Below, piece by piece: positions 1 to 9,066 of a stretch of DNA of 64,000 bases; positions within the stretch are counted from its first letter, which is position 1, and each line of letters begins with the position of its first letter. The notes beneath the pieces are model-generated. The model had not been told where the DNA came from and did not search any database. It worked only from the letters and a program-made list of their open reading frames with translations. The DNA lies in contig NC_008555.1 of NCBI RefSeq assembly GCF_000060285.1, positions 2,666,001-2,730,000 on the forward strand, written 5' to 3'. A program made the position numbers and the translations under genes. This DNA comes from Listeria welshimeri serovar 6b str. SLCC5334. Its GTDB lineage: Bacteria > Bacillota > Bacilli > Lactobacillales > Listeriaceae.

Positions 1-1013
1 AGCGGCACACCCGTAAGTGGAATAATCCCACTCACTCCGCCAAGATTTAAAAACATTTGCACTGATATCCAAGCCGCAACTCCAATACAAACCATGGAAT
101 CAAAAATAAAATGACTGCAAATCGCAATATATAGTGCTGTAAAAGTAAATAACATCAGTAAGAAAATCGTCCAAATCACACCGAAAACCCCAAGTTCTTC
201 CGCAATCACAGTCATAATAAAATCCGTATGTGGTTCTGGCAAATATCCTAATTTTTGGATGCTACCGCCTAAGCCATTTCCAAATACTCCACCACTTCCA
301 ATCGCATAATAGCCATTTCTGAGTTGATAAGAAGCATCTAAATTATGAAGATTAAATGGGTCCAAAAAAGCAAATCTACCTAACTTTGCTGAACTGAAAA
401 AATCAGGGTGAAAGAAGTAAATTAAAGTTGCGACAAGTATCAGTACACCAAAAGCCCAGATAGACACTCGGACAAGGCGTGTGAGGCCGACTCCGCTCGT
501 TAAAAACAAAGCGACCCCAATGACACCTAAAATCAGCGCAGTGCCAAGATCCGGCTGCAAGAAGACAAGACCCACTGTTAAAAACAAAAATCCAAGTAAC
601 CAATATTGCACACGTGCTCCACATCCTTTTTTCAAAAAAACCGTTGCAATTACTAATATCAAGAGTAATTTAACTGTTTCTGTTGGTTGAAAAGTCACGC
701 CTGCAAAGGACAACCATCTTTGTGCATTATTCGCCGCACTTCCGGTTACAAGCACTAGAATAAGCAAACCTAGCAAACTACCTACTAACATTCGTAGCAT
801 CCACCTACGATAAAATAATTTCACATTAATACGCGAACAAAGCAGCAAGCCTAGAAGCCCCAGCCCATAAAAGATTAACTGTCTATCAAAAAAATAACTC
901 GGTTCTACTTTGTATCGCATAATTGCCACACCGTAACTTGTACTATAAACTAGTAGCAAACTCCACACTGAAAGAAGTAAATACGTTACAAACAGTACTT
1001 TGCCCGCACGCAT
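1..1013 (-). CDS. FtsW/RodA/SpoVE (SEDS) family protein, partial at the window edge
   Basis: This open frame runs off the left edge; its C-terminus lies outside. SEDS proteins are polytopic membrane peptidoglycan glycosyltransferases that work with class B PBPs in division or elongation. The translation shows hydrophobic segments from the start (MRAGKVLFVTYLLLSVWSLL) and, near the edge, the family hallmark GGVSGIIPLTGVP, preceded by KLGYLPEPHTDF. The ATG at 1011-1013 directly abuts the stop codon of the upstream Mg2+ ATPase gene (TAA then ATG, no gap), so the two should be co-transcribed and translationally coupled. The position next to mgtA matches EGD-e lmo2688, described as FtsW2 (from memory). 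FtsW versus RodA is not settled by the visible part. Confidence 0.85.
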   Translation of the reverse strand, partial: MRAGKVLFVTYLLLSVWSLLLVYSTSYGVAIMRYKVEPSYFFDRQLIFYGLGLLGLLLCSRINVKLFYRRWMLRMLVGSLLGLLILVLVTGSAANNAQRWLSFAGVTFQPTETVKLLLILVIATVFLKKGCGARVQYWLLGFLFLTVGLVFLQPDLGTALILGVIGVALFLTSGVGLTRLVRVSIWAFGVLILVATLIYFFHPDFFSSAKLGRFAFLDPFNLHNLDASYQLRNGYYAIGSGGVFGNGLGGSIQKLGYLPEPHTDFIMTVIAEELGVFGVIWTIFLLMLFTFTALYIAICSHFIFDSMVCIGVAAWISVQMFLNLGGVSGIIPLTGVP

Positions 1014-3584
1014 TTAAATCCACTCCCGGAATTTACGAATGTAAAGGGTTTTTACTAATTGCATCGTTGCCATATAGCCAACCAGAATCAAGATTAACCA
1101 AGGGAAATAACTACCAGGTAAGCTGACAAAACCTATGCTGTGGCCAAATCCAGTAAATGGAATTACAATCCCGAGCGTCATCACAACAAGCGTCGCAATC
1201 ATCACTGGAGCAGTTGCTCGACTTTGAATGAAAGGAATTTTTTCTGTTCGAATCATGTGAACTACTAATGTTTGTGTAAGTAGGCCGACAACAAACCAGC
1301 CACTATGGAATAAAGCTTGCTCTGCTACCGTATTAGCGCTAAATACAAACCACATAATTAGAAACGTCGCAATATCAAAAATCGAGCTTACTGGACCAAT
1401 ACATAAAATAAAGCGCAACATTCCTTTTTGTTCCCATTGGTGCGGCTTTTTCAAAAATGACCGATCCATTTTATCCCAAGGTAGAGTTAATTGAGAAAAG
1501 TCATACAGCAAATTTTGTAGTAAGAGGTGTAAAGATAACATTGGTAAAAATGGAATAAATGCACTGGCTACTAAAACACTAAATACATTTCCAAAATTTG
1601 AACTAGCCGTCATCTTCATGTATTTTAAAATATTACCGAAGACATTACGCCCTTCCATGACCGCATCATTTAATACGGTTAAACTTTTCTCCAATAAAAT
1701 TACTGAGCTAGCATCTTTTGTTATATCTGCTGCCGTATCCACCGAAATCCCTACATCTGCTTTTCTAAGCGCAGGCGCATCATTAATTCCATCACCAAGG
1801 AATCCAACCGTATGTCCTGCTTTTTTTAGTAAGCCAATGATACGCGATTTTTGCATCGGACTTAATTTAGCAAAAATGTGGTATTTACGCAGTTCGCGCG
1901 TGAGTTCCCCGTCAGATAATTCTTCTATATCTGCACCGAGTAAAAATCCGTTCGCTGGAATACCAACTTCTTGACAGATTCGTTTCGTAACGATTTCGTT
2001 ATCTCCTGTCAGAACTTTTACGTTAATTTGATTCTTGAAAAGATGAGCAATAGCTTCTTTTGTTGATGTTTTTACTGGATCTCGGAAACCTAAGAATCCA
2101 GCAATAATCATTTGTTCTTCATCATTTTTAGTAAATGCTTTTCCTGCTTTTCCAGTTTTATAGGCTACTGCAATCACTCGAATTCCTGAGCGATTCATTT
2201 CTGCACACATTTCTTGGAGCTCATCCTTTTCCGATTCATTTAGTGTAGAAATAGTGCCATCAAATTCCTTATGAGTGCACACAGTGAGCATTTCTTCCAC
2301 CGCGCCTTTTGTAATCATCCTCGTTTCTACGCTGTTCTCCACAATGACACTTAAACGCCGCCGGTCAAAATTAAATGGAATTTCACCAACTTTTGCCCAA
2401 CTTTCTGTAACACTATCATCCAATTTGGCAATGACAGCATGATCTAATACATTTTTCCAACCAGTTTGGAAGTAACTATTTAAATAAGCCAGTTTGAGGA
2501 CACTTTCGGAATTCTTACCAGCACTATCAATGTATTTTACAAGTTCTAGTTTATCTTCTGTAAGTGTGCCAGTTTTATCCGTACATAAGATATCCATCGC
2601 ACCGATATTTTGAATAGCGCTAAGTTCTTTCATAATTACTTTTTTTGACGACATATTAATTGCGCCTTTTGCTAAGTTCGTGCTGACAATCATTGGTAAC
2701 ATTTCAGGCGTGAGACCTACAGCAATCGCAACCGCATAAATAAACGCTTCTAGCCAATTGCCTTTCATAAGACCATTAATCATAAATACAATTGGAACCA
2801 TCACCATCATAAAATAAAATAGTAATTTCGAAATTGATTTAACGCCTTTATCAAAGCTAGTATCGCCACGACGTTCTGTAGCTGCAATTGACAGCGAACC
2901 GAAAAATGTCGAGCTTCCTGTACGCAAAACAACAGCTCGGCCATGACCACTTAACACATCCGTCCCCATAAACAATAAGTTTTCCCGTTCAAAAATTTCT
3001 GGATTTGCGCGTTTATCTTCCACAAATTTCTCAGCTGGAATCGATTCACCAGTAAGCGCCGATTGATTAATCAATAAATCTGTCGCCGAAATTACACGTG
3101 CATCTGCTGGAATAATATCTCCCGCCGAAATTTCAATTAAATCTCCAGGAACGATTTCGTCTTGATTCAAAGTAACCATCGTATCGTCCCGTATAACTTT
3201 CACTTTATTTTTCACCATATTTTTCAGTGCATAACTAGCTCGTTCCGCTCTACTTGTTTGAATAAATCCAAGCACTCCGCTCGCGAGTATCATTAACGCC
3301 ATAATAATTGTCGCTTCCATATCATCCGTTAAATAGGAAACCACCATCAACATCACTAAAATATAGATAAATGGATCATTAAATGCGCGAATAAATAGCC
3401 GTAAATTTGATACTTTCTTTTCTTCCACAGTTCGATTAGGACCAAATTCTGCTAACCTTTCAGTGACTTCCACGTTCGTTAGCCCGGTTTCCATTACACC
3501 TAACTTTATTAAAATCTTTTCTCTTCCTAATTGTGATTCTTTGAGCAAGTTGTTACCTTGCACTTTTTCTTGTAATTTTTTCAT
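1014..3584 (-). CDS. mgtA: Magnesium-translocating P-type ATPase (MgtA/MgtB type)
   Basis: The 856-residue P-type (P3B) ATPase is predicted to import Mg2+ across the cytoplasmic membrane. Visible features are an N-terminal cation-ATPase domain, the TGES actuator loop (ALTGES), the phosphorylation motif DKTGTLT with the aspartate near residue 336, the hinge GDGINDAPALRKADVG, and about ten hydrophobic segments, six of them C-terminal. Length fits MgtA proteins (about 850-900 aa). The ATG has a GGAGG ribosome site 8 nt upstream. The leader carries an M-box Mg2+ riboswitch with a terminator and a short ORF, which supports Mg2+ rather than Ca2+ as the substrate. A SEDS gene follows without a gap. 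Confidence 0.95.
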   Translation of the reverse strand: MKKLQEKVQGNNLLKESQLGREKILIKLGVMETGLTNVEVTERLAEFGPNRTVEEKKVSNLRLFIRAFNDPFIYILVMLMVVSYLTDDMEATIIMALMILASGVLGFIQTSRAERASYALKNMVKNKVKVIRDDTMVTLNQDEIVPGDLIEISAGDIIPADARVISATDLLINQSALTGESIPAEKFVEDKRANPEIFERENLLFMGTDVLSGHGRAVVLRTGSSTFFGSLSIAATERRGDTSFDKGVKSISKLLFYFMMVMVPIVFMINGLMKGNWLEAFIYAVAIAVGLTPEMLPMIVSTNLAKGAINMSSKKVIMKELSAIQNIGAMDILCTDKTGTLTEDKLELVKYIDSAGKNSESVLKLAYLNSYFQTGWKNVLDHAVIAKLDDSVTESWAKVGEIPFNFDRRRLSVIVENSVETRMITKGAVEEMLTVCTHKEFDGTISTLNESEKDELQEMCAEMNRSGIRVIAVAYKTGKAGKAFTKNDEEQMIIAGFLGFRDPVKTSTKEAIAHLFKNQINVKVLTGDNEIVTKRICQEVGIPANGFLLGADIEELSDGELTRELRKYHIFAKLSPMQKSRIIGLLKKAGHTVGFLGDGINDAPALRKADVGISVDTAADITKDASSVILLEKSLTVLNDAVMEGRNVFGNILKYMKMTASSNFGNVFSVLVASAFIPFLPMLSLHLLLQNLLYDFSQLTLPWDKMDRSFLKKPHQWEQKGMLRFILCIGPVSSIFDIATFLIMWFVFSANTVAEQALFHSGWFVVGLLTQTLVVHMIRTEKIPFIQSRATAPVMIATLVVMTLGIVIPFTGFGHSIGFVSLPGSYFPWLILILVGYMATMQLVKTLYIRKFREWI

Positions 3585-3627
3585 TTTTCTTGCCTCCGAT
3601 TCTTTCTAGGCAAGCTGAGAATAACGT

Positions 3628-3723
3628 TTATGTACGCCAGAGATGAAGGATAGTCACTCGTGCAGCTTGATTTCTATAATATGAGTCTGGTTCTTCTACT
3701 TCCGCTTCCTGTCGATAAGCCAT
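3628..3723 (-). CDS. Small leader ORF (31 aa) between the M-box terminator and mgtA
   Basis: This ORF reads MAYRQEAEVEEPDSYYRNQA and ends with VTILHLWRT. It starts with ATG behind a purine-rich AAAGGAGATGAAGG stretch and stops 43 nt before mgtA. It lies downstream of the riboswitch terminator, so it should be translated only when the riboswitch lets transcription through. I recognise no family. It could be a leader peptide tuning mgtA translation or a small regulator of the transporter. It could also be a chance ORF, because the ribosome site sits slightly far (about 10 nt) from the start. Confidence 0.5.
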   Translation of the reverse strand: MAYRQEAEVEEPDSYYRNQAARVTILHLWRT

Positions 3724-3813
3724 ATGCCTTCATCTCCTTTCGAATTATACCTAAGCTTAATTATCTGAAAAAAAGATTTTAATTCCCAGATAATTATTAT
3801 CATAATAAACATG

Positions 3814-3847
3814 AAAAAAGCCCTTACCAAAACCTCGGCAAGGACTT
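3814..3847 (-). terminator. Expression-platform terminator of the M-box riboswitch
   Basis: On the minus strand, AAGTCCTTGCC and GGTAAGGGCTT flank a short loop and are followed by a run of six U. It sits between the aptamer and mgtA, as expected for Mg2+-induced termination. Confidence 0.85.
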
Positions 3848-3869
3848 CTGAATTCATACGCATACTAAA

Positions 3870-4035
3870 ACAGACTCCCCTCGCTAAAGTTTTGGCACTA
3901 TGCAACGTAAAGAATACTCTTAGCCACATTATGGAAAGCCTTAATCCGACAATCCCTGTTCTACCCATTGGCGTCTTTGGACATTTTTGGGCAGTGGCCT
4001 GTGTTTGCATAGGAGCCTCACCTAACAGGCAAAAC
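3870..4035 (-). ncRNA. M-box (ykoK leader) Mg2+-sensing riboswitch aptamer
   Basis: The minus strand contains the highly conserved M-box blocks in order: GTTAGGTGAGGCTCCTAT, then CTGCCCAAAAATGTCCAAAG, then ACGCCAATGGGT, then GGATTGTCGGATTAAGGC, and near the 3' side AGTGCCAAAACTTTAGCGAG. These match the B. subtilis mgtE leader as I know it. M-box RNAs fold compactly when Mg2+ is plentiful and favour a terminator. The boundaries are approximate. Confidence 0.95.
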
Positions 4036-4066
4036 TACATATTTATTATCGCTCTAATCGTCTACG

Positions 4067-4095
4067 AGTTTAACATAGAAAATCTAACCTCGCAA
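4067..4095 (-). promoter_or_regulatory. Likely sigma-A promoter for the M-box/mgtA transcript
   Basis: The minus strand has TTGCGA (4090-4095), a 17-nt spacer and TAAACT (4067-4072). An overlapping alternative is TTGTCT with 17 nt and TATGTT. Either would start transcription about 25-35 nt before the aptamer. Confidence 0.5.
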
Positions 4096-4138
4096 GACAA
4101 AATGTAAAATGTTTAACTTTTATTTAACTTTTTGTGAT

Positions 4139-4705
4139 TTATTTCAATAATTTTAACAAAACATCTGCTAAAGCATCCGCAGTTGTCGTAATGGTTGGTG
4201 GGCGTTTATAAATATCATCCCGAACTTTCTCCACCATAATAAGTAAAATAACACTATTTAAAATTAAAGAAATGGCATCAGCTTCTTGTGTAGAGTTTTT
4301 ACTTGGAATCATCTCTTTCACTTTTTGATTAACCCGTTCGTATAAATATTCTACAATAGACGGATCAATAAATTCCATATCTTTACTACCCATTTCTCGA
4401 ACAGAAATCACCATAAAATCTCGATATTTTTCATAAATATCTGAAATAAATTGACTCGCTTGTCGCAAAAATACTTTTGTGCTTTCAAAATCTTTATCAA
4501 AAAATTGATTGATTTCTGCTTTCATACTTTCAAATTGCACTTCCAACGTCATATGAATTAAATTATCTTTATTCTTAAATTTTTTAAAAATCGTAGCTTC
4601 ATTTATACCAGCGGCTTCAGCCAATTGTCTTGTTGTAGAGCCCTTAATGCCATTTTTCGCCATCATAGAAAGCGTTGCATCCATGATGGATTCGTTTGTA
4701 ATCAT
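4139..4705 (-). CDS. TetR/AcrR family transcriptional regulator
   Basis: The 188-aa protein has an N-terminal TetR helix-turn-helix at roughly residues 8-52 (GIKGSTTRQLAEAAGINEAT, then FKNKDNLI), followed by a divergent helical ligand-binding domain. It starts with ATG behind ACGGAGG. It is encoded divergently from namA and upstream of the mgtA unit, with its own promoter and a palindrome just downstream of the -10. That arrangement suggests autorepression. The ligand and other targets cannot be told from sequence. The position matches EGD-e lmo2690 as I recall it. Confidence 0.88.
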   Translation of the reverse strand: MITNESIMDATLSMMAKNGIKGSTTRQLAEAAGINEATIFKKFKNKDNLIHMTLEVQFESMKAEINQFFDKDFESTKVFLRQASQFISDIYEKYRDFMVISVREMGSKDMEFIDPSIVEYLYERVNQKVKEMIPSKNSTQEADAISLILNSVILLIMVEKVRDDIYKRPPTITTTADALADVLLKLLK

Positions 4706-4725
4706 TGTTCAACCTCCGTTCAATT

Positions 4726-4741
4726 AAGCAAGCACTTGCTT
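4726..4741. promoter_or_regulatory. Palindromic operator candidate for the TetR regulator
   Basis: AAGCAAGCACTTGCTT has two perfect 7-nt arms around a 2-nt centre. It sits 6 nt downstream of the tetR -10 box and upstream of its ribosome site, where a bound repressor would block transcription. Confidence 0.6.
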
Positions 4742-4747
4742 ATATAA

Positions 4748-4776
4748 AGTATAACAAAAAACCATCTTTTTGACAA
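4748..4776 (-). promoter_or_regulatory. Promoter of the TetR gene
   Basis: The minus strand reads TTGTCA, a 17-nt spacer, then TATACT, close to the sigma-A consensus and about 45-70 nt before the ATG. Confidence 0.7.
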
Positions 4777-4799
4777 TTTAATTACAATTTGTACAACCA

Positions 4800-4828
4800 T
4801 TACATACCTTCCGTGAAGTGTGTAATAA
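4800..4828 (+). promoter_or_regulatory. Promoter candidate for the autolysin gene
   Basis: TTACAT at 4800-4805, a 17-nt spacer and TAATAA at 4823-4828 lie 43 nt before the ATG of the autolysin gene. Confidence 0.5.
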
Positions 4829-4871
4829 TAGAGGTAGAATATTTATTTAAAAGAATTGGAAGTGATTTACC

Positions 4872-6635
4872 ATGCAAAAGACAAGAAAAGAACGTATTCT
4901 TGAGGCTTTACAAGAAGAGAAGAAAAACAAAAAAAGCAAAAAAATAAAAACTGGTGCAACAATTGCTGGGGTTACTGCCATAGCAACTTCAATCACTGTT
5001 CCTGGAATCGAAGTTATCGTTCAAGCAGATGAAACTGCACCCGCTGATGAAGCTGTCAAAAGCGCAGATAAAACAGCTCAACCAGAAGCAGATTCTGCTA
5101 CCAAAACCACTACAGAAACGACTCCAGAAAGAAATCAAATAGAACCTAAAACAGAAACTCAACCTAAAACACCTACAGAAAAAACGCCTCCTGCCGAAAA
5201 AGAAGTTACTCCTACAGTGCAAACAGCCACAATAAGCAACTCTGACAATGTAACAAGTTCATCTACACCAGCAACCTATAATGTGTTACAAAAGTCCGCA
5301 TTACGCTCAGGCGCTACAGTCCAAAGTTTCATTCAAACAATCCAGTCATCTTCATCACAAATCGCTGCAAACAATGATTTATACGCCTCCGTAATGATTG
5401 CCCAAGCCATTTTAGAAAGTGCTTATGGAACAAGCGAATTAGGCTCTGCTCCTAACTACAATTTATTTGGCATTAAAGGCGCATACAACGGTAAGTCTTA
5501 TACAAAACAAACACTAGAAGATGATGGCAAAGGAAACTACTACACAATTACAGCCAAATTCAGAAAATATCCATCTTACCATCAATCTTTAGAAGATTAC
5601 GCACAAGTCATTCGAAAAGGCCCAAGCTGGAATTCCAATTACTATTCTAAAGTATGGAAAAGTAATACTAAATCGTATAAAGATGCCACTCAAGCATTAA
5701 CCGGAACTTATGCAACTGACACAGCCTATGCAAGTAAATTAAACAATTTAATTAGCACTTATAACCTAACCCAATATGACACTGGAAACGCGTCAAATGG
5801 TAGCGGCTCTTCAAATACTGGTAACTCTGGTAACTCCAACAGTTCCAGTTCAAACAGCGCAACTTACACGGTCGTAAAAGGTGATTCTCTTTGGAAAATT
5901 GCCACTAAATATAATGTATCAGTAGCCAACTTAAAATCTTGGAATAACCTAAAATCTGACAACATTTACATCGGTCAAAAACTTAAAGTCACCGCTGGAT
6001 CCACGTCAAATACCTCTAAGCCAAACACCGGATCAAATACCAACACATCTAAACCAAGCACTAGCACCAACGCAAAAACCTACACTGTAAAAAAAGGCGA
6101 CTCTCTTTGGAAAATTGCCACTAATAATAAAGTAACTATCGCTAATTTAAAATCTTGGAACAATCTAAAGTCTGATTTTATTTATCCAGGGCAAACCCTT
6201 AAAGTCAGTGCTAGTTCCACTTCAAGCAACACAAACACATCTAAACCAAGTACCGGTTCAAGCACTAACACATCTAAACCAAACACAAACGCAAAAACGT
6301 ATACCGTGAAAAAAGGCGACTCCCTATGGAAAATTGCTAATCAAAATAAGACAACTGTCACAAACTTAAAATCTTGGAACAACCTAAAATCCGACAACAT
6401 TTACATCGGACAAAAACTTAAAGTCAGCGCTGGATCTATTACAAATAATACCAACACATCTAAACCAAGCACTAGCAAACCAAGCAATTCATCCACCAAA
6501 ACCTACACCGTAAAAAAAGGAGATTCACTTTGGTCCATCTCTAGACAATACAAAACAACTGTAGATAATATTAAGTCTTGGAACAAGCTAACAAGTAACA
6601 CCATTTATATCGGACAAAAAATCACGATTAAATAA
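4872..6635 (+). CDS. namA: NamA/MurA autolysin: glucosaminidase domain plus four LysM repeats
   Basis: The 587-aa exported peptidoglycan hydrolase is needed for daughter-cell separation in Listeria (known as NamA or MurA, a SecA2-dependent protein, EGD-e lmo2691; not the UDP-GlcNAc transferase MurA). It has a charged N-terminus and a hydrophobic stretch at about residues 29-50, then a Thr/Pro/Glu-rich linker. A GH73/FlgJ-like glucosaminidase domain follows at about 146-300; its catalytic Glu candidate is E182 in [12 protein letters not shown], with YNLFGIKG downstream. Four LysM repeats start near residues 331, 401, 474 and 543, each with KGDSLW, separated by Ser/Thr/Asn linkers. LysM repeats bind the wall glycan. 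A strong terminator follows. Confidence 0.97.
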   Translation: MQKTRKERILEALQEEKKNKKSKKIKTGATIAGVTAIATSITVPGIEVIVQADETAPADEAVKSADKTAQPEADSATKTTTETTPERNQIEPKTETQPKTPTEKTPPAEKEVTPTVQTATISNSDNVTSSSTPATYNVLQKSALRSGATVQSFIQTIQSSSSQIAANNDLYASVMIAQAILESAYGTSELGSAPNYNLFGIKGAYNGKSYTKQTLEDDGKGNYYTITAKFRKYPSYHQSLEDYAQVIRKGPSWNSNYYSKVWKSNTKSYKDATQALTGTYATDTAYASKLNNLISTYNLTQYDTGNASNGSGSSNTGNSGNSNSSSSNSATYTVVKGDSLWKIATKYNVSVANLKSWNNLKSDNIYIGQKLKVTAGSTSNTSKPNTGSNTNTSKPSTSTNAKTYTVKKGDSLWKIATNNKVTIANLKSWNNLKSDFIYPGQTLKVSASSTSSNTNTSKPSTGSSTNTSKPNTNAKTYTVKKGDSLWKIANQNKTTVTNLKSWNNLKSDNIYIGQKLKVSAGSITNNTNTSKPSTSKPSNSSTKTYTVKKGDSLWSISRQYKTTVDNIKSWNKLTSNTIYIGQKITIK

Positions 6636-6636
6636 G

Positions 6637-6677
6637 AAAAACGCCTTCTTTACGAGTATATAAAGAAGGCGTTTTAT
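6637..6677. terminator. Bidirectional terminator between namA and the glycosyltransferase
   Basis: AAAACGCCTTCTTTA pairs with TAAAGAAGGCGTTTT around a short loop. The A and T tracts on both sides let it serve both convergent genes. Confidence 0.9.
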
Positions 6678-6697
6678 TTAACTAAAAAATACTATTT

Positions 6698-8344
6698 TCA
6701 CTCTTTTTCCAAGACATCTTCCAACATTTGTCTCGCTGTTCTATTGTATGCTTTATAATCAAACTGTTTAAAATCATTATAACCAAGCATCACTTTTTCC
6801 ATTCCTTCTGCTAACCCTTCTACTGTGCTGTCCACAAGTAAGCCATAGCCGTTTTTTAATAAACTGTAGCTCCCAGGGATATTAGTAGAAACAATTTTTT
6901 TCTCCAAAACTAGGCATTCCAATAGTACCATTGGTTGCCCTTCGTGAATAGACGACAAGACAAACGCGTCGCATGCCTTTAGAACCGGAAATGGGTTTTC
7001 TAATTGTCCTAAAATATGCACTTTGTTCTCTAATTCTAAATCAATAATATATTGTTTCAATTCTTCTTCCAGTTCTCCAAGTCCAATAATAAAAAGCTGT
7101 GAATCTGCTCGTTTTTTCTGTAATTGATGAAAGGCTTTTATTAATCCTTGATGATTTTTTTCTGGTGATAACCTTCCCATTGTCACAAAATTAAAAGTAT
7201 CCGCTGAAAGATCGATATCGCTCACCTCTTTGGAAGAGCGGAGAATATATTCGTAATCAATCAAATTATGGATATATGTCATTTTACTAGTATCTTGAAC
7301 AATATGTTCCAAATGCTGTTTATTCACTTCCCCAGTCTGTTTAGAAACCGAAACAATTACATCAAAATAATTATATACAGGAAAAATGATATTTAAATCA
7401 GCTTGATGCTTAAACTCTTTGCCTAATTTCTTACTATATTCTTGCATCATTTCATTGTGTTGATAAATAATTTTTTTGGGACTATTAGAAGAAGCAACTA
7501 GCAACGTCCAATATTTAAAATAACCATCAAAATCAAGCGCAATATCGACGCTGATATTTCCTAAAACACGATTCCACTCTCTCTGATAAATAGCCTTAAT
7601 TTCCTCCGTTAGAAATTTTGTAGGTCCGTTTTTCATTAAATGTTCTAGTGGGTGAGAGTGAAAATCTAAAAAAGCTTGCTCTTCATTTGGAAAAATATTA
7701 ATATCTCCTGGAATTTGGACTTTAACTACGTGCGCTGGTATTTTATTAAAATTCAATTGTTCATAATAAGATAGGTTTTCTGCTTCAATCACTACAATTT
7801 GATACTTTTCTTTGTTTAAGTTCCGCATCAGATTAAGAGCCGAAGACGTGATTCCATTATTTTTAAAACCTCCACAGTACATCACAATTATTTTCTTTGA
7901 TTTTTTTGTTACAGGTTTTTTCTTGCATTCAAAAAAGCTATAATTGTCTACTGGCAAAATTTGTCCTGCTATCAATTTTTTAAAATTTTCAGTTAATATT
8001 TCAAGATTATTCTGTTCAATAATATAATCTGCATGGAGCAATAAACGTTTGAAATTAGCATTATAATTTTCTGTATGAAGGATTTGAATGTAGATTTGTC
8101 CTGCCTTTTTAGCAAAAAAAGTGGGCAGTTCTATATCAGAAATTACATACTCCGCTTTTCCCAACCACTCGATGTTCTCCGCAGAATCAAAAGAGTCAAT
8201 TAAGTATTGTTTCATTCTCTTTAACGATGGGTTGACACTTAAAAATTTTTCAAAAAAAGCAACTTCTTTTACTATAAGTACAATTGTATCCTTCACTATC
8301 TCTTCTTCCAACCAACTTTTTAAATAGGACTGCTTTAAATTCAT
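6698..8344 (-). CDS. Family 4-type (GT-B) glycosyltransferase
   Basis: This 548-aa protein has a C-terminal GT4 catalytic half. It shows GRLSPEKNHQGLIKAF, then FIIGLGELEEEL, then HEGQPMVLLECL near residues 468-478, giving the retaining-enzyme E-x7-E motif. The N-terminal 160 residues are poorly conserved and resemble no domain I know. A second Rossmann-like start (IIVMYCGGFKNNGI) begins around residue 150. It has no signal peptide, so it is probably cytosolic, modifying a surface glycan, teichoic acid or protein. The acceptor is unknown. I chose ATG at 8344 because GGGGGG lies 7 nt upstream; a GTG at 8347 is the alternative. In EGD-e I recall no gene here, so it looks accessory. Confidence 0.8.
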   Translation of the reverse strand: MNLKQSYLKSWLEEEIVKDTIVLIVKEVAFFEKFLSVNPSLKRMKQYLIDSFDSAENIEWLGKAEYVISDIELPTFFAKKAGQIYIQILHTENYNANFKRLLLHADYIIEQNNLEILTENFKKLIAGQILPVDNYSFFECKKKPVTKKSKKIIVMYCGGFKNNGITSSALNLMRNLNKEKYQIVVIEAENLSYYEQLNFNKIPAHVVKVQIPGDINIFPNEEQAFLDFHSHPLEHLMKNGPTKFLTEEIKAIYQREWNRVLGNISVDIALDFDGYFKYWTLLVASSNSPKKIIYQHNEMMQEYSKKLGKEFKHQADLNIIFPVYNYFDVIVSVSKQTGEVNKQHLEHIVQDTSKMTYIHNLIDYEYILRSSKEVSDIDLSADTFNFVTMGRLSPEKNHQGLIKAFHQLQKKRADSQLFIIGLGELEEELKQYIIDLELENKVHILGQLENPFPVLKACDAFVLSSIHEGQPMVLLECLVLEKKIVSTNIPGSYSLLKNGYGLLVDSTVEGLAEGMEKVMLGYNDFKQFDYKAYNRTARQMLEDVLEKE

Positions 8345-8545
8345 CACACTTCCCCCCTAAATTTCATATGATTAATTATTTATTCAATCCATAAAAAGAG
8401 ATGAACAAGAAGTATCTATCTATTCCCTTCTTTCAACATTTAAATCTCTAACAACGCTATAAAAAGTGATTCTAGTGCCGGAAAATGTTAACTAGGAGTA
8501 TTTTATTAATACTAAAATCAGTTTCACAATAGATAAGAAAAATCA

Positions 8546-8586
8546 GGCTACTCGCTTCTTGAAATTGCTAAGAAACGAGTAGCCTA
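8546..8586 (-). terminator. Terminator downstream of pstA
   Basis: AGGCTACTCG pairs with CGAGTAGCCT, extended by TTCTT/AAGAA. On the minus strand it is followed by GATTTTTCTT. The rest of the 8345-8629 gap holds the glycosyltransferase leader, with a possible promoter (TTGTGA, 18 nt, TAAAAT on the minus strand), and nothing else I recognise. Confidence 0.8.
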
Positions 8587-8629
8587 ATCAAAAGTATTTT
8601 TCATGTGATAATGTATCTTTTATTTCATT

Positions 8630-8974
<345 letters not shown>

Positions 8975-9066
8975 CTAAAAATCTATCTTTTTTTCATTAT
9001 AGCAAACAAAACCTTTTTTAAAGAGCAATATGCACTTTTGGCTTGGTACTTAAGTCACATGAAATG

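Noticed and set aside
3696-4010. A 104-codon ORF on the minus strand and a 98-codon ORF on the plus strand (3811-4107) across the mgtA leader
   Set aside because: Both lie over the M-box aptamer and terminator, whose RNA conservation explains the sequence; neither has a convincing ribosome site.
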